Assembly: GCA_016618085.1 (NCBI GenBank) | Contig: JABLTG010000116.1 | Coordinates: forward strand, 1 to 64,000 | Direction: 5' to 3' | From: Neovahlkampfia damariscottae | Lineage: Eukaryota; Heterolobosea; Selenaionea; Neovahlkampfiida; Neovahlkampfiidae | DNA: 64,000 nucleotides | Part shown: positions 10,701-21,200 of the stretch, piece after piece | Position numbering within the stretch: the stretch's first letter is position 1 | Layout: each line of letters starts with the position of its first letter | Notes under the pieces: generated by a model | Seen by the model: the letters and a program-made list of their open reading frames with translations, nothing else | What the model was told of the DNA's origin: nothing | Databases searched by the model: none | Translations under genes and position numbers: made by a program

Positions 10701-10802
10701 GAAGGAAAAGAAATTTTAAAAAATTTAGTTGATTCAAATATTAATTTTATTAGAGAAAATTTAATAGAAATGAAAAATTGGTTGAAAAATTATCATCAAT
10801 AA
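7788..10802 (+). CDS. M1 aminopeptidase-fold protein with no catalytic zinc site (pseudopeptidase)
   Basis: Seen: a type II signal anchor at about residues 20-45 (LIAILSFSFVVGIIIPSFII), then the M1 N-terminal domain with IIPIKYDLTVTP and, across an intron, FPC-FDEPNLKSNF, matching the family FPCFDEPxxKA. In the catalytic domain the stretch LLINKLIKMFINHLITIESWTFNWIKDG aligns without gaps to the usual VIAHELAHQWFGNLVTxxWWxDLWLNEG. Both histidines and the first glutamate of HExxH are replaced (N, K, K), and the third ligand E is D. GAMEN is also lost (NNEN before IPNFG). An ERAP1-C-like helical region follows to the stop. About ten short introns are needed and the frame is open throughout, so the gene is maintained. 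Inference: an ectodomain used for binding rather than catalysis. Confidence 0.8.
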
Positions 10803-10817
10803 AATTGTATTCTTTGA

Positions 10818-10824
10818 CCAATCA
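10818..10824 (+). promoter_or_regulatory. TTGACCAATCA promoter element
   Basis: TTTGACCAATCAACA lies about 50 nt before the ATG of the carrier-like gene. It is one of the clearest copies of the recurrent TTGACC+CCAAT composite. Confidence 0.5.
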
Positions 10825-10875
10825 ACATCTAAACCAATTCACCAAAAAAAACATAAAACTAAACCAAAACTCAAA

Positions 10876-11724
10876 ATGTTATTTGAATTGATTATTGTAC
10901 TATCATTTGGTGTTATTATATTAATAGTACCAACATTTAATATGTTTGATGGTGAAAAACAAAAGAAAGTATTTTCCAATCGAATTGGATATTTTCTAAT
11001 AAATTTACCACATTTAATTATACCAATAGTAATATCTAAGATTATAGTATCACCTTTAGAATCATTAAAAACAATGGCACAATTAAATGATGATTCTTTT
11101 GATATTCTATTTGGTGGTATTTATTGTATTATTACAGGAACAATATTATTATGTTTCATTGAATCTTTAAAAAGAATGATTTATAAAAAAGAATCATCAT
11201 TCATTTTTCAAATTATTTATATTTTATTTTTAATTTTAATATATCCATTATCAACAATTTATGTTCATCTTTTATCAGGTTTTTTTAAATGTTAATTTCT
11301 AATGTTTTGAAATACAGATTCAATGAATATTTATTTTGGAATTATTGATTGTTTTAACAATTTATTAGAACAAGGTATATTTAATTTATTTAATGGAATA
11401 CATTTTTATTTATTACGTATTATTCTATTGGATAATCTGATATTAAAATTATTAGAATATAAAATAAAATATAATGAGAATATTAAATTTTGGAAAAGGA
11501 CAATATTTGAATATATTTGTTTAATGATAGTATCTTTGTTAACTTATCCCTTATTAACATTACAAATCAAATCTCAAAAATTTATTCAATTAAAATCAGA
11601 TGATTTATTTGATGGAATATTTTATGTTCCATTCATTATATTTTTGGAAATAATGTTTAAAAATATGTTTGAATCTATCACAAAATATTATTTTCATTTT
11701 AAATATTCAAATTTACCATTATAA
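10876..11724 (+). CDS. Divergent mitochondrial carrier-like (SLC25/MTCH-like) membrane protein
   Basis: About 270 residues in two exons (intron about 11280-11319), with at least six hydrophobic segments. Three repeat-like units can be seen. SPLESLKTMAQ keeps the carrier signature P-x-[DE]-x-x-[KR]; YPLSTIYVHLLSG and YPLLTLQIKSQ keep only the proline. YFGIIDCFNNLLEQGIFNLF resembles the carrier matrix helix and the Y.G..DC...I...EG.. motif. Known: MTCH2 and SLC25A46 are carrier-fold proteins of the outer mitochondrial membrane with degraded signatures. A solute role is therefore uncertain. It could also be an unrelated polytopic protein. Confidence 0.5.
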
Positions 11725-11844
11725 CTTTGCATCCAATAAAAATTCACTTCAATTTCATTGGTGGTACTTAGTAAGAATTAACCGATCAAATGTTGTCCAA
11801 CAAGTAACTCTTTTTTTTTTTTTGTTTAAATTTAAAGAAATAAA

Positions 11845-12890
11845 ATGAATAATACTTCAGAAGAAGATTGGTCCAAATATTTACCTACAAAGTTAAGACA
11901 AAGAAAAGAGAAATTAGTTGAAATAAAACCAAACCATAAAAAACTTCAGATTCCAAAAGATCTTTTGAGTTACTTATTTTCATTTTTAGATTATAAAGAA
12001 ATGAGAAATGTCAGACTTGTTTGTCATCATTGGAAATACTTTGTAAATGAAGCATGTTTAATGAAAATACTTGAATATTCAACTTTAATGAATTTTACGT
12101 ATTTATCTTTATTTTAAATAACATTTAAAGAAATGATGAGCAAACATTTAATCAAAATTATTATAAAGGTGTAAAGGATACTTTAACAAACTTTGGTATT
12201 GATTTATCACCTTCTGGATTGATGGTATTATGTTCATATTTATATCTTCCTGTAATATCATATACAATGTATACTACTACACCATATGGTTCGAAAAATG
12301 ATTTTATTCATCTTTTTGAAAGGTTTAATGGCTACTGTTGGATGGAGTGGTGCTAAGTGGATTGCTGGTCCAACTTACAGTAAATTCTTTGCATATACCA
12401 CACCTGTTTTATCTGTGGTTACAGGAAGTTCATCCATACTATCTGTTTTAACGTCATATTTTTATTGGCAATTCTATTATTCTCTACCAGAGACAATGAA
12501 AAAAGTAAATTAATTAAATGATTAATGTAGATAAAGATGGCAAAAGGATGGTTGTATACATTATATAATTCAGGTACTATTCAAAAAAGGTTATTGAATA
12601 GAGGATTAAATTGTTTGTATTCTGTTAAACCGATTGAAGATGATGAATCAAATGAATGGATGTTAATTGAAAAAATTGATAAAACAGATAAATATGCTGA
12701 TATTAAAATTAATTCACTTGAAGTTTTTGGTTTGAAAAAAGAAAAATTTGATGAAGAGTATTTTCCTGTATCAGAAGAAACTATTGAACAAGAAGAAGAT
12801 TATACCAAAGGTATATTTTTTACACCACAAAAATCATGGTCAGATTCAATAGAAATGAATTATTTTGTTGAAGATGATGAAGAATTTTGA
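11845..12890 (+). CDS. F-box protein with C-terminal membrane segments
   Basis: Seen: MNNTSEEDWSKYLPTK, then a typical F-box at about residues 35-70 (IPKDLLSYLFSFLDYKEM, VRLVCHHWKYFV). After an intron come hydrophobic stretches LMVLCSYLYLPVISYTMY and, in the next exon, TPVLSVVTGSSSILSVLTSYFYW, then a soluble acidic C-terminus ending VEDDEEF. F-box proteins recruit substrates to SCF (Skp1-cullin-F-box) ubiquitin ligases. Membrane spans would place such a ligase on an organelle. Introns are at about 12099-12131, 12287-12320 and 12508-12533. It is one of few genes here ending in TGA. The substrate-binding part is not recognisable. Confidence 0.68.
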
Positions 12891-12924
12891 AGAAAAAAAA
12901 AAAAAAAAAATTAAAAATTGTAAA

Positions 12925-13570
12925 TTATTTTTTTTGTACTTTTGGGATCTTTACAGTTAATATACCATGTTTAATAACAGCTGATATATGATGCTACATT
13001 TATTTAAAATTACTTTGTTGAGTCTTACTTTTTGAATATTATCTGGTAAAAGTACACTTCGTCCGAACTAAAGAAACCAATTATTAGAATATATAACTTG
13101 TTACTTTTCCATATGACCTTTCAGTTTTAATAACTTTCTCTCCTTTTGGTACAAAACTTTTAACTGTTCCAGAAATTGTAATAACGTTTTTCACAACTTC
13201 AATATTTAAATCTTCTGTTGTTACTCCAGGTGCCACTTTAAAATTAATTTTCGATAAAAAAGTTTACCTTTTTATTTCATAATTTTAATAATTTAAATAA
13301 CAAAAAACCTATATTCAAAATGTAATATTGATCATTTTCTAATGTGTCCATTGATACCTTCAAATTATATTCACCAGGTTTTGTTGATACCTCTCTTGGA
13401 GAAATTAAATCATCTTCTTCTGGTTCTGGTTCAGTGTATGTTGCTTCTTTAAATATTCTTGGTGCACTTTGAAAAAGAAAAGGATCAGACATCTTACGAG
13501 GTGTTGAGTATTGAACAGCTAAAGGTTTTGGATCCTTTTTCTTGTATAAAAGTTTTTGAAAGAGAGACAT
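12925..13570 (-). CDS. Small heat-shock protein (Hsp20/alpha-crystallin)
   Basis: ATP-independent chaperone that holds unfolding proteins. Seen: an N-terminal arm of about 70 residues with an acidic stretch (EPEPEEDD), then the alpha-crystallin domain: YYILNIVAPGVTTEDLNIEV, VITISG, KTERSYGKFGRSVLLPDN and a C-terminal GILTVKIPK, the usual strand pattern. The I-x-I/V tail follows as KIPKVQKK. Three introns; the first (about 75 nt) is longer than most here and could be mistaken for coding. Faces the PLC gene tail in the other direction; the 13604-13610 CCAATCA lies 34 nt upstream of the start. I see no clear heat-shock element. Confidence 0.88.
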
Positions 13571-13603
13571 TTTGGTTAATTTGTGAGTTTAAAATTAAAT
13601 TAT

Positions 13604-13610
13604 CCAATCA
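13604..13610 (-). promoter_or_regulatory. CCAATCA box upstream of Hsp20
   Basis: CCAATCAAAAAG lies in the 47-nt gap between the Hsp20 start (13570) and the PLC stop (13618), placing the whole Hsp20 promoter in very little space. Confidence 0.45.
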
Positions 13611-13617
13611 AAAAGAT

Positions 13618-16227
13618 TTATTGTTTTTCAAGTTGTGAATAAATTAATAATTTACCAAATTCCAATCTATTTTGTTGAAATTCATCAAATAATTCTACAC
13701 TTCTATAACCAAATTTTAAAGCATAAAGTGGAATTAAATTTTCACCTAAAATTGAATCTGATACAGTATAATTTGAATCATAAACAATAATATGAATTGA
13801 AGTTAAATCAATTGAATTAACATTAAATTTAAATGATTCTTGCCAAACTGGATGAAAACCATTATCTCCTAATTAATAATTTAAATAATTTTAAATATTA
13901 AATACTTATTGTTTTTGTTTTAAAAGATTGAATTTCTTGATCTGTTCCATCAAATAATGTAACTTTTACATAAGGATCTATTACATCACCTTTTTCTTCA
14001 TTTTTTGGACGTGGTAATTGTTCAGCACTTAATATTTTTAATGTTAAAATATGTGTTATTTTTGATAAATTTGATTTTCCTTTTTCTAATAAACATTTTG
14101 GTTTTAAAATATATCCTGTTGATCCATTTTCTTTAAATTTTAATTGATTTAATCTCAATGGTAAATCCATAGTTTGAAAGTTTAAAGCTACTAATTGACA
14201 TCCACATGAAAATCCAGGAAATGGATCATAATTTGATGAATTAATACGTGTTCCTTTTGGATATACTCTAATAAATTGTTTTTTTGTATATTCACAAAAT
14301 GAATCATAATCTTTTTTAAATAATTTAATAACTTTTCCTTCTTTTAAAGAATGCATTTGATATACTTCTTCTTTTTGATCAAATGTTTTAAATTTTCTAC
14401 CATCAAATACAGTTATATCTGATAATTCTTTAGCTAATGATTTTTTTTTTTCTTTTGTTTTAGTTATTACTTTTGCATCAACTGATTTCTTTGTTAAACT
14501 TGTTGCACTTCCAATAGTTAAATCTTCTATTTGTTTTTCTTCTTCTTCTTCTTCTTCTTCCTTTATTTCTTCATCATCATCTTCATCTTCATCATCTTCA
14601 ATTATATTATTTCCATCTTTTGGTAATCTTTTATTCTTTTGAAAATTTTAATCTTTAATCAATTACTTTTATTAAAATCTTCTTTTTTAATTCATTTGGT
14701 GAAGGGAATTCATCAAAATTACCAAACCATAACATATCTCCAAATGTATCAATCATATATTTTGCCATTACTTTTTGTTGTTCTTCACTACAATGATTTT
14801 CAATAGATAAAATTACTTAAAAAAGAATAAAAAAAAAATAAAAACTAAACCTGGATATTCTGAAACTTTAAATGCATTTTCTTTAATACAATCAATAACA
14901 TCAGTAAATTTAATTTTTGAAGTTAAAGTATGCTAAAAAATTAAATATATTAAATATCTTACACCATGAGTAATGATTGGTTCATTATTTGTGGAATCCC
15001 AACAATCAAGTTCAACACAACGACATCCCATTAATAATACCTTCTTATAAATAGCAATAGAAGATGTTCCTGTTAATTGATTTCCTTCTAAATAAGTATT
15101 ATGTGAAGATGATATCCAATATTCTGAGATTGGTCTTGACATATCTTGATACATTGATCTTACTTTTGGATTAAATGCTGAATTTTCATCACTAAATAAA
15201 AATCTTTGAAAATCTGGTTCTGTAAAACAAAAACCAGATTTAGTTTCAACTGTTTTTTGATTTTTCATTATATTTTTAGCATCTTCTAATTTAAATTCTT
15301 GTTCAAATTGTATTTTATTCATAAAATTAACAAATTCTTTTTCTTCTAATAATGAATTTGATGTACTTTTTGAATTTTGAAATAATTCTTCACATTCATC
15401 TTTTTTTAATAAATCTTTATAAAATTGACAAAATTCATGATATTCTAATGTTTTACTTTTATCTATATCATATTCCTGGATGAATCATATTAATATTATA
15501 AAAAATGATGAAAAATACTTCAAACTTTTTTTTTAAAACTTTGGATGCAACATGAATATTTAAAGAAAGTGCAAGTGCAGATATTTCTTTAAAATCTAAT
15601 TTTCCATCCATATTTTTATCTGCTTTCATCCATTGTTTCTGAATATTAATTATTCTTTCTTTTTTTACCATTATTAAACTTGACTAGTTAAATTTATTTT
15701 TTATTTTTACATTTTTAAAGGGTCCATATCACCAAGTAAATTTGATTCTCTAACAATATATGCAATACCTGAAATGAACTCTTCATATTGTGTCTTATCT
15801 TTTAAAGATATATCTATTGTTTTTTGATCTTTTAAAATTAAACTAAAACTTGAAAGTGATTCATCAGGTTTCACATTTTTTTGTTTCAAATCTTTTTGAA
15901 ATACTTCACTTTTATAACCTCTTTGAATGTCTACAATATCATCTAAACACACTATTTTTTTATAATACTATCACATATTTTTTTAATAATACCTGTCGAA
16001 GTGGATTTCTTTGCAAAAAGAGCTATAGATCCTTGTGTTGATGTCCAAGAAATATGAGTTTCGTACTCATTCAATTTGAAAGTTTCTACTTTCGGTTTAT
16101 TTTTCATTGTGCATAATTTAGCTGATATCCCCTGTTTTAATTTTTGAATGGATTTATTCACTTGAGTTGGTGTTAAACTTAAACCAATATCAGAGTGACT
16201 TTTTTCAATTCTTCTTTCTTCAGGCAT
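13618..16227 (-). CDS. Phosphoinositide-specific phospholipase C, delta-type
   Basis: Hydrolyses PIP2 to IP3 and diacylglycerol. Domains in order: PH ([19 protein letters not shown] to [12 protein letters not shown]), EF-hands ([12 protein letters not shown] canonical; [12 protein letters not shown] second), the PLC-X box with both catalytic histidines ([15 protein letters not shown] and ITHG) and [12 protein letters not shown], an acidic linker with a Glu run, the PLC-Y box ([19 protein letters not shown], then [13 protein letters not shown]), and a C2 domain ([46 protein letters not shown]). About seven short introns. The first joins STSTG codons to VCLDDI across a stop-containing 48-nt gap. 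All catalytic motifs are intact. Confidence 0.93.
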
Positions 16228-16426
16228 GGTGAATACAATGTGATTGGGTAGGTGGTCACAGGCGAATAGAATTTTAAAAAAAAAGAAAATTGGGATTGTA
16301 TATTTTATTTCAAAATATGTGTTTATTTTATTTTTCTCCACCTTCCATTTTAAAATTGATAGATGATTGGATAACTTTTTTCCAACGAATAATTTAATTG
16401 AAGTTATCCGTTGACAACTCATTTCA
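16228..16426. promoter_or_regulatory. Divergent promoter between PLC and desaturase
   Basis: A 199-nt gap with two GATTGG boxes (16242-16247 and 16365-16370), one close to each start codon. That arrangement suggests one CCAAT box per gene rather than one shared box. Confidence 0.45.
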
Positions 16427-17979
16427 ATGTCTGAGACTAAAATGAAAACATTTACATGGGAAGAACTTGAAAAACATAATAAAAAAGATGATGGTTAGTG
16501 GTTCTTTTTCTTTTTAACTCAATATTTGCAGCTTATCTTGGTCTTTATGGGAAAGTTTATGATGTTACAGAATGGAAAAAGACTCACCCAGGAGGAGACT
16601 ATCTTTTAGATTGGGCAGCTGGTACAGATATCACAAATTTATTTGAATCTTATCACAAACTCTCTTCAAAAAACATGTTAGGAACAGAAAAAGTACCTTG
16701 TGTTGGAGAATTAGTCACACATAAATTTCCACCATATAGTGTTGATACAGGATTCTATACAAGTAAGAGAAGATATTTTTGTTAATTTTATTAGAATTGA
16801 AACAAAATGTTGAAAAACATTTTAAAGAAAATAATATTACAAATGTACGTGACTTTTCAAAATTCACATTGTTCAATACTATTTTTATTATGGGTGGATT
16901 ATTAATTTCATATTATTTTAGTATGTATTCAAATATTTCATTTTTTCAAAAAATGATATTTGCCATTTTATCTGGATTTTTTCATCATTTATCAATGGTA
17001 CATTTATTACATGATGCGTCACATTCAGCATATTCTAAATACCCAAGTGTTTGGAGATATTTTGGAATTCTTGGTCATTTTCTTTCTGGACATTCAATTT
17101 GTAAGAATATTTTAAAAATTATATTAACCAAAATAAGATGTATGGACACATAGACATGTATTTGGACATCATATTTGGACTAATGTATGTGGTGTTGATC
17201 CTGATTTAGGGATTTATAAAGCATCACCACATAGACCAATTATGAATTATAGAGAAAGAGTAGTAGTTATTCCAACATGGTTTCAACCTTTTATGTATAT
17301 GTTTATTACAGCACAAATGAAACTTGATGATATTTATAGTTTTATGAGAGGTAGTATGGAAAATGTTAAAATGAATGATACTGGATTTATTCAAAATTTA
17401 ATATTTTGGGGTTCAAAAATTGGATACTTTACACAAAGAATATTCTTACCAATTTATTTAGGACATGGAATATTATCAACTTTATTTTTATATTCATTAG
17501 CAGAAGGTACATCAGGTACATTATTTGGTTATTTTTCACAAATTACACACATTTCTGAAACATGTGAATGGCCAATTGATAGACCAATTCCAAGAGATTG
17601 GGCTGAAATGCAAGTATTAACTGCAACAGACTATGGTCATGAATCATTTCTTTGGACTTATCTTTCTGGTTATTTAAATTATCAAGTACCACATCATTTA
17701 TTTCCTAGTATTGCACCACATTATTATCCTGAAATTTGTAAAACATAAAATATATCTATTAAATTATATTCTATAGTACCAATTATTAAACAAACATGTG
17801 AAGAATTTAAAGTTAAATATTATATTTGTGATGGTTTTATTGATTGTGTTCAACAACATTGGAATCATTTAAAACAATTTCAAAAATATCGTGTTAGAAA
17901 AGATAAAATTAAATCATCTGCTTCAATTGTTGATAAAATGGAATTATTCTTCTCCAATATTTTTGGTGGATCAAAATAA
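16427..17979 (+). CDS. Cytochrome b5-fused front-end fatty acid desaturase
   Basis: Delta-5/delta-6 type desaturase making polyunsaturated fatty acids at the ER, using O2 and electrons from its own b5 domain. Seen: an N-terminal cytochrome b5 with the haem motif HPGG (THPGGDYLLDWAAGTDIT). The three histidine boxes are HDASH in LLHDASHSAYS, HVFGHH across an intron, and QVPHH in NYQVPHHLFPSIAPHYYPE, where Q replaces the first H as usual in front-end enzymes. Several membrane helices lie between. Introns at about 16493-16530, 16763-16791, 17101-17137 and near 17741. Regiospecificity cannot be told from the sequence. The enzyme implies aerobic metabolism. Confidence 0.93.
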
Positions 17980-18001
17980 AATTTTTAAAGTCTATCATTT
18001 T

Positions 18002-18010
18002 ATTGGTCAA
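18002..18010 (+). promoter_or_regulatory. ATTGGTCAA promoter element of MCM7
   Basis: ATTGGTCAA lies 37 nt before the MCM7 ATG and 23 nt after the desaturase stop, so it must function within a 67-nt intergenic gap. Confidence 0.5.
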
Positions 18011-18046
18011 TTTTACCGTTAAATTTTTTTTTTACAAACTAACAAG

Positions 18047-20414
18047 ATGAACTTTTCCAAAACAAAAGATAAAAATTATCTTGAAGACAAAGGTAAATTC
18101 AAAATAACTATAAATATGATGTCTAGAAACCATTCTCACCTTTTTGAAACAGTTTACTGATACTGCAGGAAAACAAGTTTACTTGAATCTAATTGTAATA
18201 AAAATTAAAAAAATTAACAAAAGAAAAGGAAAAAATAATTAAAAGACAACAAATATTATTTCCTATAAGAATGGATGATATTTTATTACACCAACAAAAT
18301 ACTGTACTTATAAATCATATTGAAGAGAATACATTAAGATATATTTCAATATTTAGTGATGCAATAGATCAAATTATAAAAGAAAGTAATACTACATTTG
18401 AATCTGATGAAATGAATTGGGACACTATTGATTTATTAGTTGAACAACAAATGAAAAAACATAAAGAAAAAGAAATGATGATGTTTGAAGAAGGTGAAAC
18501 ATTCAAAGAAGATTTACCAGTTCCAAAGATATTACTACGTAGATAGTTAGTTTTTAACAAAAATATTAACTTATATTTTTAAAAGTGAAATACAATTTAT
18601 ACCAAGAACTAATACAAAAACAAGTCCACTTAGAATGATAAAAGCAAATTCAATTGGTAAAATGGTTTTATTAAAAGGAATAATTACAAGAGTATCTGAT
18701 GTCAAAAGTGAATTATTAGTTGCAACTTATATTTGTGATCGTTGTGGAACTGAAACTTTTCAAGAAGTTACAAATTGTAGAACATATTTACCTTTAGATA
18801 AATGTCAAAGTGAAAAATGTAAAACTGAAAAAACAGACGGAAATTTAAACCCACAAACAAGAGGTTGTAAATTTAGAAAAATGCAAGAAATAATAATTCA
18901 AGAAACTACTGAAGAAACACCACAAGGATCTATACCTAGAATGATGACTATTTATGCAAGAGGTGAATTAACAAGACTATGTTCACCTGGTGATGAGATT
19001 TGTGTTAATGGTATATTTTTACCTGCTCCAATTAGTGGAATGAAAGCATTGAAACAAGGACCTGTTTCAACTACATATTTAGAAACATTAAATATTGAAA
19101 GAGTTAAAAAAAGATATGGTGATTATTCAATGGATGATGAAGATATTGAACATATTTCTGCACAAAAGAATTTTTATTCACTTTTAGCTCATTCTATTTG
19201 TCCTGAAATATTTGGACATGATGATGTAAAGAAGGCATTATTATTAATGCTTGTTGGTGGTGTCACTAAACAAATGGGTGAAGATGGTATGAAAATTAGA
19301 GGAGATTTAAATATTTGTTTAATGGGTGATCCAGGTGTAGCTAAATCACAAGTTAAATATTTTTTATCATTTTTAAATTATTATAATAGTTATTAAGATC
19401 AGTAGCTAAATTATCACCAAGAGGTGTTTATACAACTGGTAAAGGTAGTTCTGGTGTTGGTTTAACTGCATCTGTTGTAAAAGATCCATTAACAGGTGAA
19501 TTTGTTTTAGAAGGAGGTGCTCTTGTTTTATCTGATAATGGAATTTGTTGTATTGATGAATTTGATAAAATGGAAGAAAGAGATAGAACTGCATTACATG
19601 AAGTAATGGCACAACAAAGTATTTCAATTGCAAAAGCAGGTATTGCAACTACATTAAATGCAAGAACATCCATTTTAGCTGCTGCAAATCCTCATTATGG
19701 AAGATATAATCCAAAAAAAACACCAACAGAAAATATTAATCTTCCTGTTTCTTTATTATCTCGTTTTGATTTATTATTTTTAATATTGGATAAACATAAT
19801 GAAGATAGTGATAAACAACTAGCTCAACATATTACATTCGTTCATCAAAATAAAAAGGCTCCAGAAACAACTAGATTTATTTCACTTAGTCAATTAAGAA
19901 CTTATATTTCTCATGCTAAAAGATATAATGCTTCAATACCAAAACATTTAACTGAATATATTGCAGATGCATATGTTGAAATTAGATCATCTGAAGTTGA
20001 AGATGGTAAATCATATACAACACCTCGTACTCTCTTATCTTTACTTCGTATTTCACAAGCATTGGCACGTTTAAGATTAAGTTTTGAAGTTAAAAAAAGT
20101 GATGTTGATGAAGCTATTCGTTTGATGAATTCTTCAAAAATATCTCTTGAAGATGATACATTCAAAAGGTTAGCATTTGAACAAATAATCTTTAACTTTC
20201 AATTAGATATGATCCAATCTCTGATATTTATAACATCATTCGAAACAAAGCAAAGTCTTTAAAGTCAAAAACTGTCAAAGTTAATGAAATTGAAGCTTCG
20301 GTTTTAGCAAAAGGTTTCAAAGGGAGCGACTTAGGAAAATGTTTGGACGAATATGAATCAATTAATATTTGGTCAGTAAATGAAGATAAAACTGAGATTG
20401 AATTTCTTGATTAA
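18047..20414 (+). CDS. MCM7: DNA replication licensing factor MCM7
   Basis: Subunit of the MCM2-7 replicative helicase. Seen: an N-terminal segment [20 protein letters not shown], the zinc-finger CDRCG with the later C-x4-C pair, and the AAA+ core with Walker [10 protein letters not shown], the MCM7-type [17 protein letters not shown], Walker [10 protein letters not shown] and the arginine finger in LLSRFDLL. A winged-helix-type C-terminus ends IEFLD. The track around 18160-18240 needs introns with alternative AG choices. Acceptors at about 18123, 18228 and 19386 keep the frame and match MCM7 ([14 protein letters not shown]). MCM7 is preferred over other MCMs because of the [10 protein letters not shown] and [13 protein letters not shown] sequences. 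Confidence 0.95.
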
Positions 20415-20960
20415 ATAAAAAATAAAATTTAAATAAAATGAATTATTTTCTAGAGCAAAAAAAAAAATAATAAAAAATAAAAAGAAGTAAAAAATAAAAA
20501 ATAAAAATAATAAAAAATAAAAAAATAAAAAAAAAAAAATAAAAAACAAAAATTGAATAACAAAAATAAAAATTAAACAAAAATAAATTGATATCTTTTT
20601 TTCATTGGTCAAATTACATAAATGAGATAGACGATATGATTAGCCTGATCGAATGACACCACTCTCGATATCTGAATCGCCAAGGAAAGGGTACTTATTT
20701 TTGGGTTTGGGTTTCTTCGGTTAGGTTTTTGGTACGTCAGGTTGGAAACCTATGAAAAATCTTTTTTGTATGACTACGTTAAATACGCTCAAACACTGAA
20801 ATAGAGTATTTTAGACAAATTCACTATATTCAGAATGTAAAAAAAAGAAATTACTTCCTTGTTAATTCGGAAGGATTAGTGGGTTTTCCAATGCTCCAAT
20901 TGGTCATTGTAACCACAATATTTTAATTTTGAAAAACAAAAATGATTCGTTTTTAGCTTC
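20415..20960. other. Intergenic, A-rich low complexity then a less AT-rich block
   Basis: 20450-20590 is nearly pure A with scattered T (AAAAATAAAA units). An ATTGGTCAA element sits at 20604-20612. 20640-20800 is richer in G+C than the rest of the window, with TCTCGATATCTGAATCGCC and GGTTTGGGTTTCTTCGGTTAGG. I see no open frame and no tRNA-like A/B box arrangement. A non-coding RNA gene is possible, but I cannot support one. Confidence 0.4.
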
Positions 20961-21157
20961 AGGATTTGGATTTGGTTTGAATTTGGTTTGGATTGGATTT
21001 GGAATTGGATTTGGAATTTGGTTTGGAATTTGGTTTGGAATTTGGTTTGGATTTGGTTTGGATTTGGTTTGGTTTGGATTTGGTTTGGATTTGGTTTGGA
21101 TTTGGTTTGGATTTGGTTTGGATTGGATTTGGATTTGAATAGGATTTGGGTTTGGGT
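20961..21157. repeat. GGTTT/GGATTT minisatellite, G-rich on the plus strand
   Basis: About 200 nt built almost only from GGTTT, GGATTT and GGAATT units, with all G on the plus strand and ending in GGGTTTGGGTTTT. Its minus-strand reading gives a fake NPNQIQTK repeat protein, which is not supported as a gene. The strand bias is telomere-like, but the unit is not uniform. Two-layer G-quadruplexes are possible. Confidence 0.85.
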
Positions 21158-21200
21158 TTTTAACAATTGAACAGTCACCAGTAATAGGGTATATATAACT

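Noticed and set aside
20373-20612. Phe-rich minus-strand frame
   Set aside because: Arises from the A-rich low-complexity tract downstream of MCM7.
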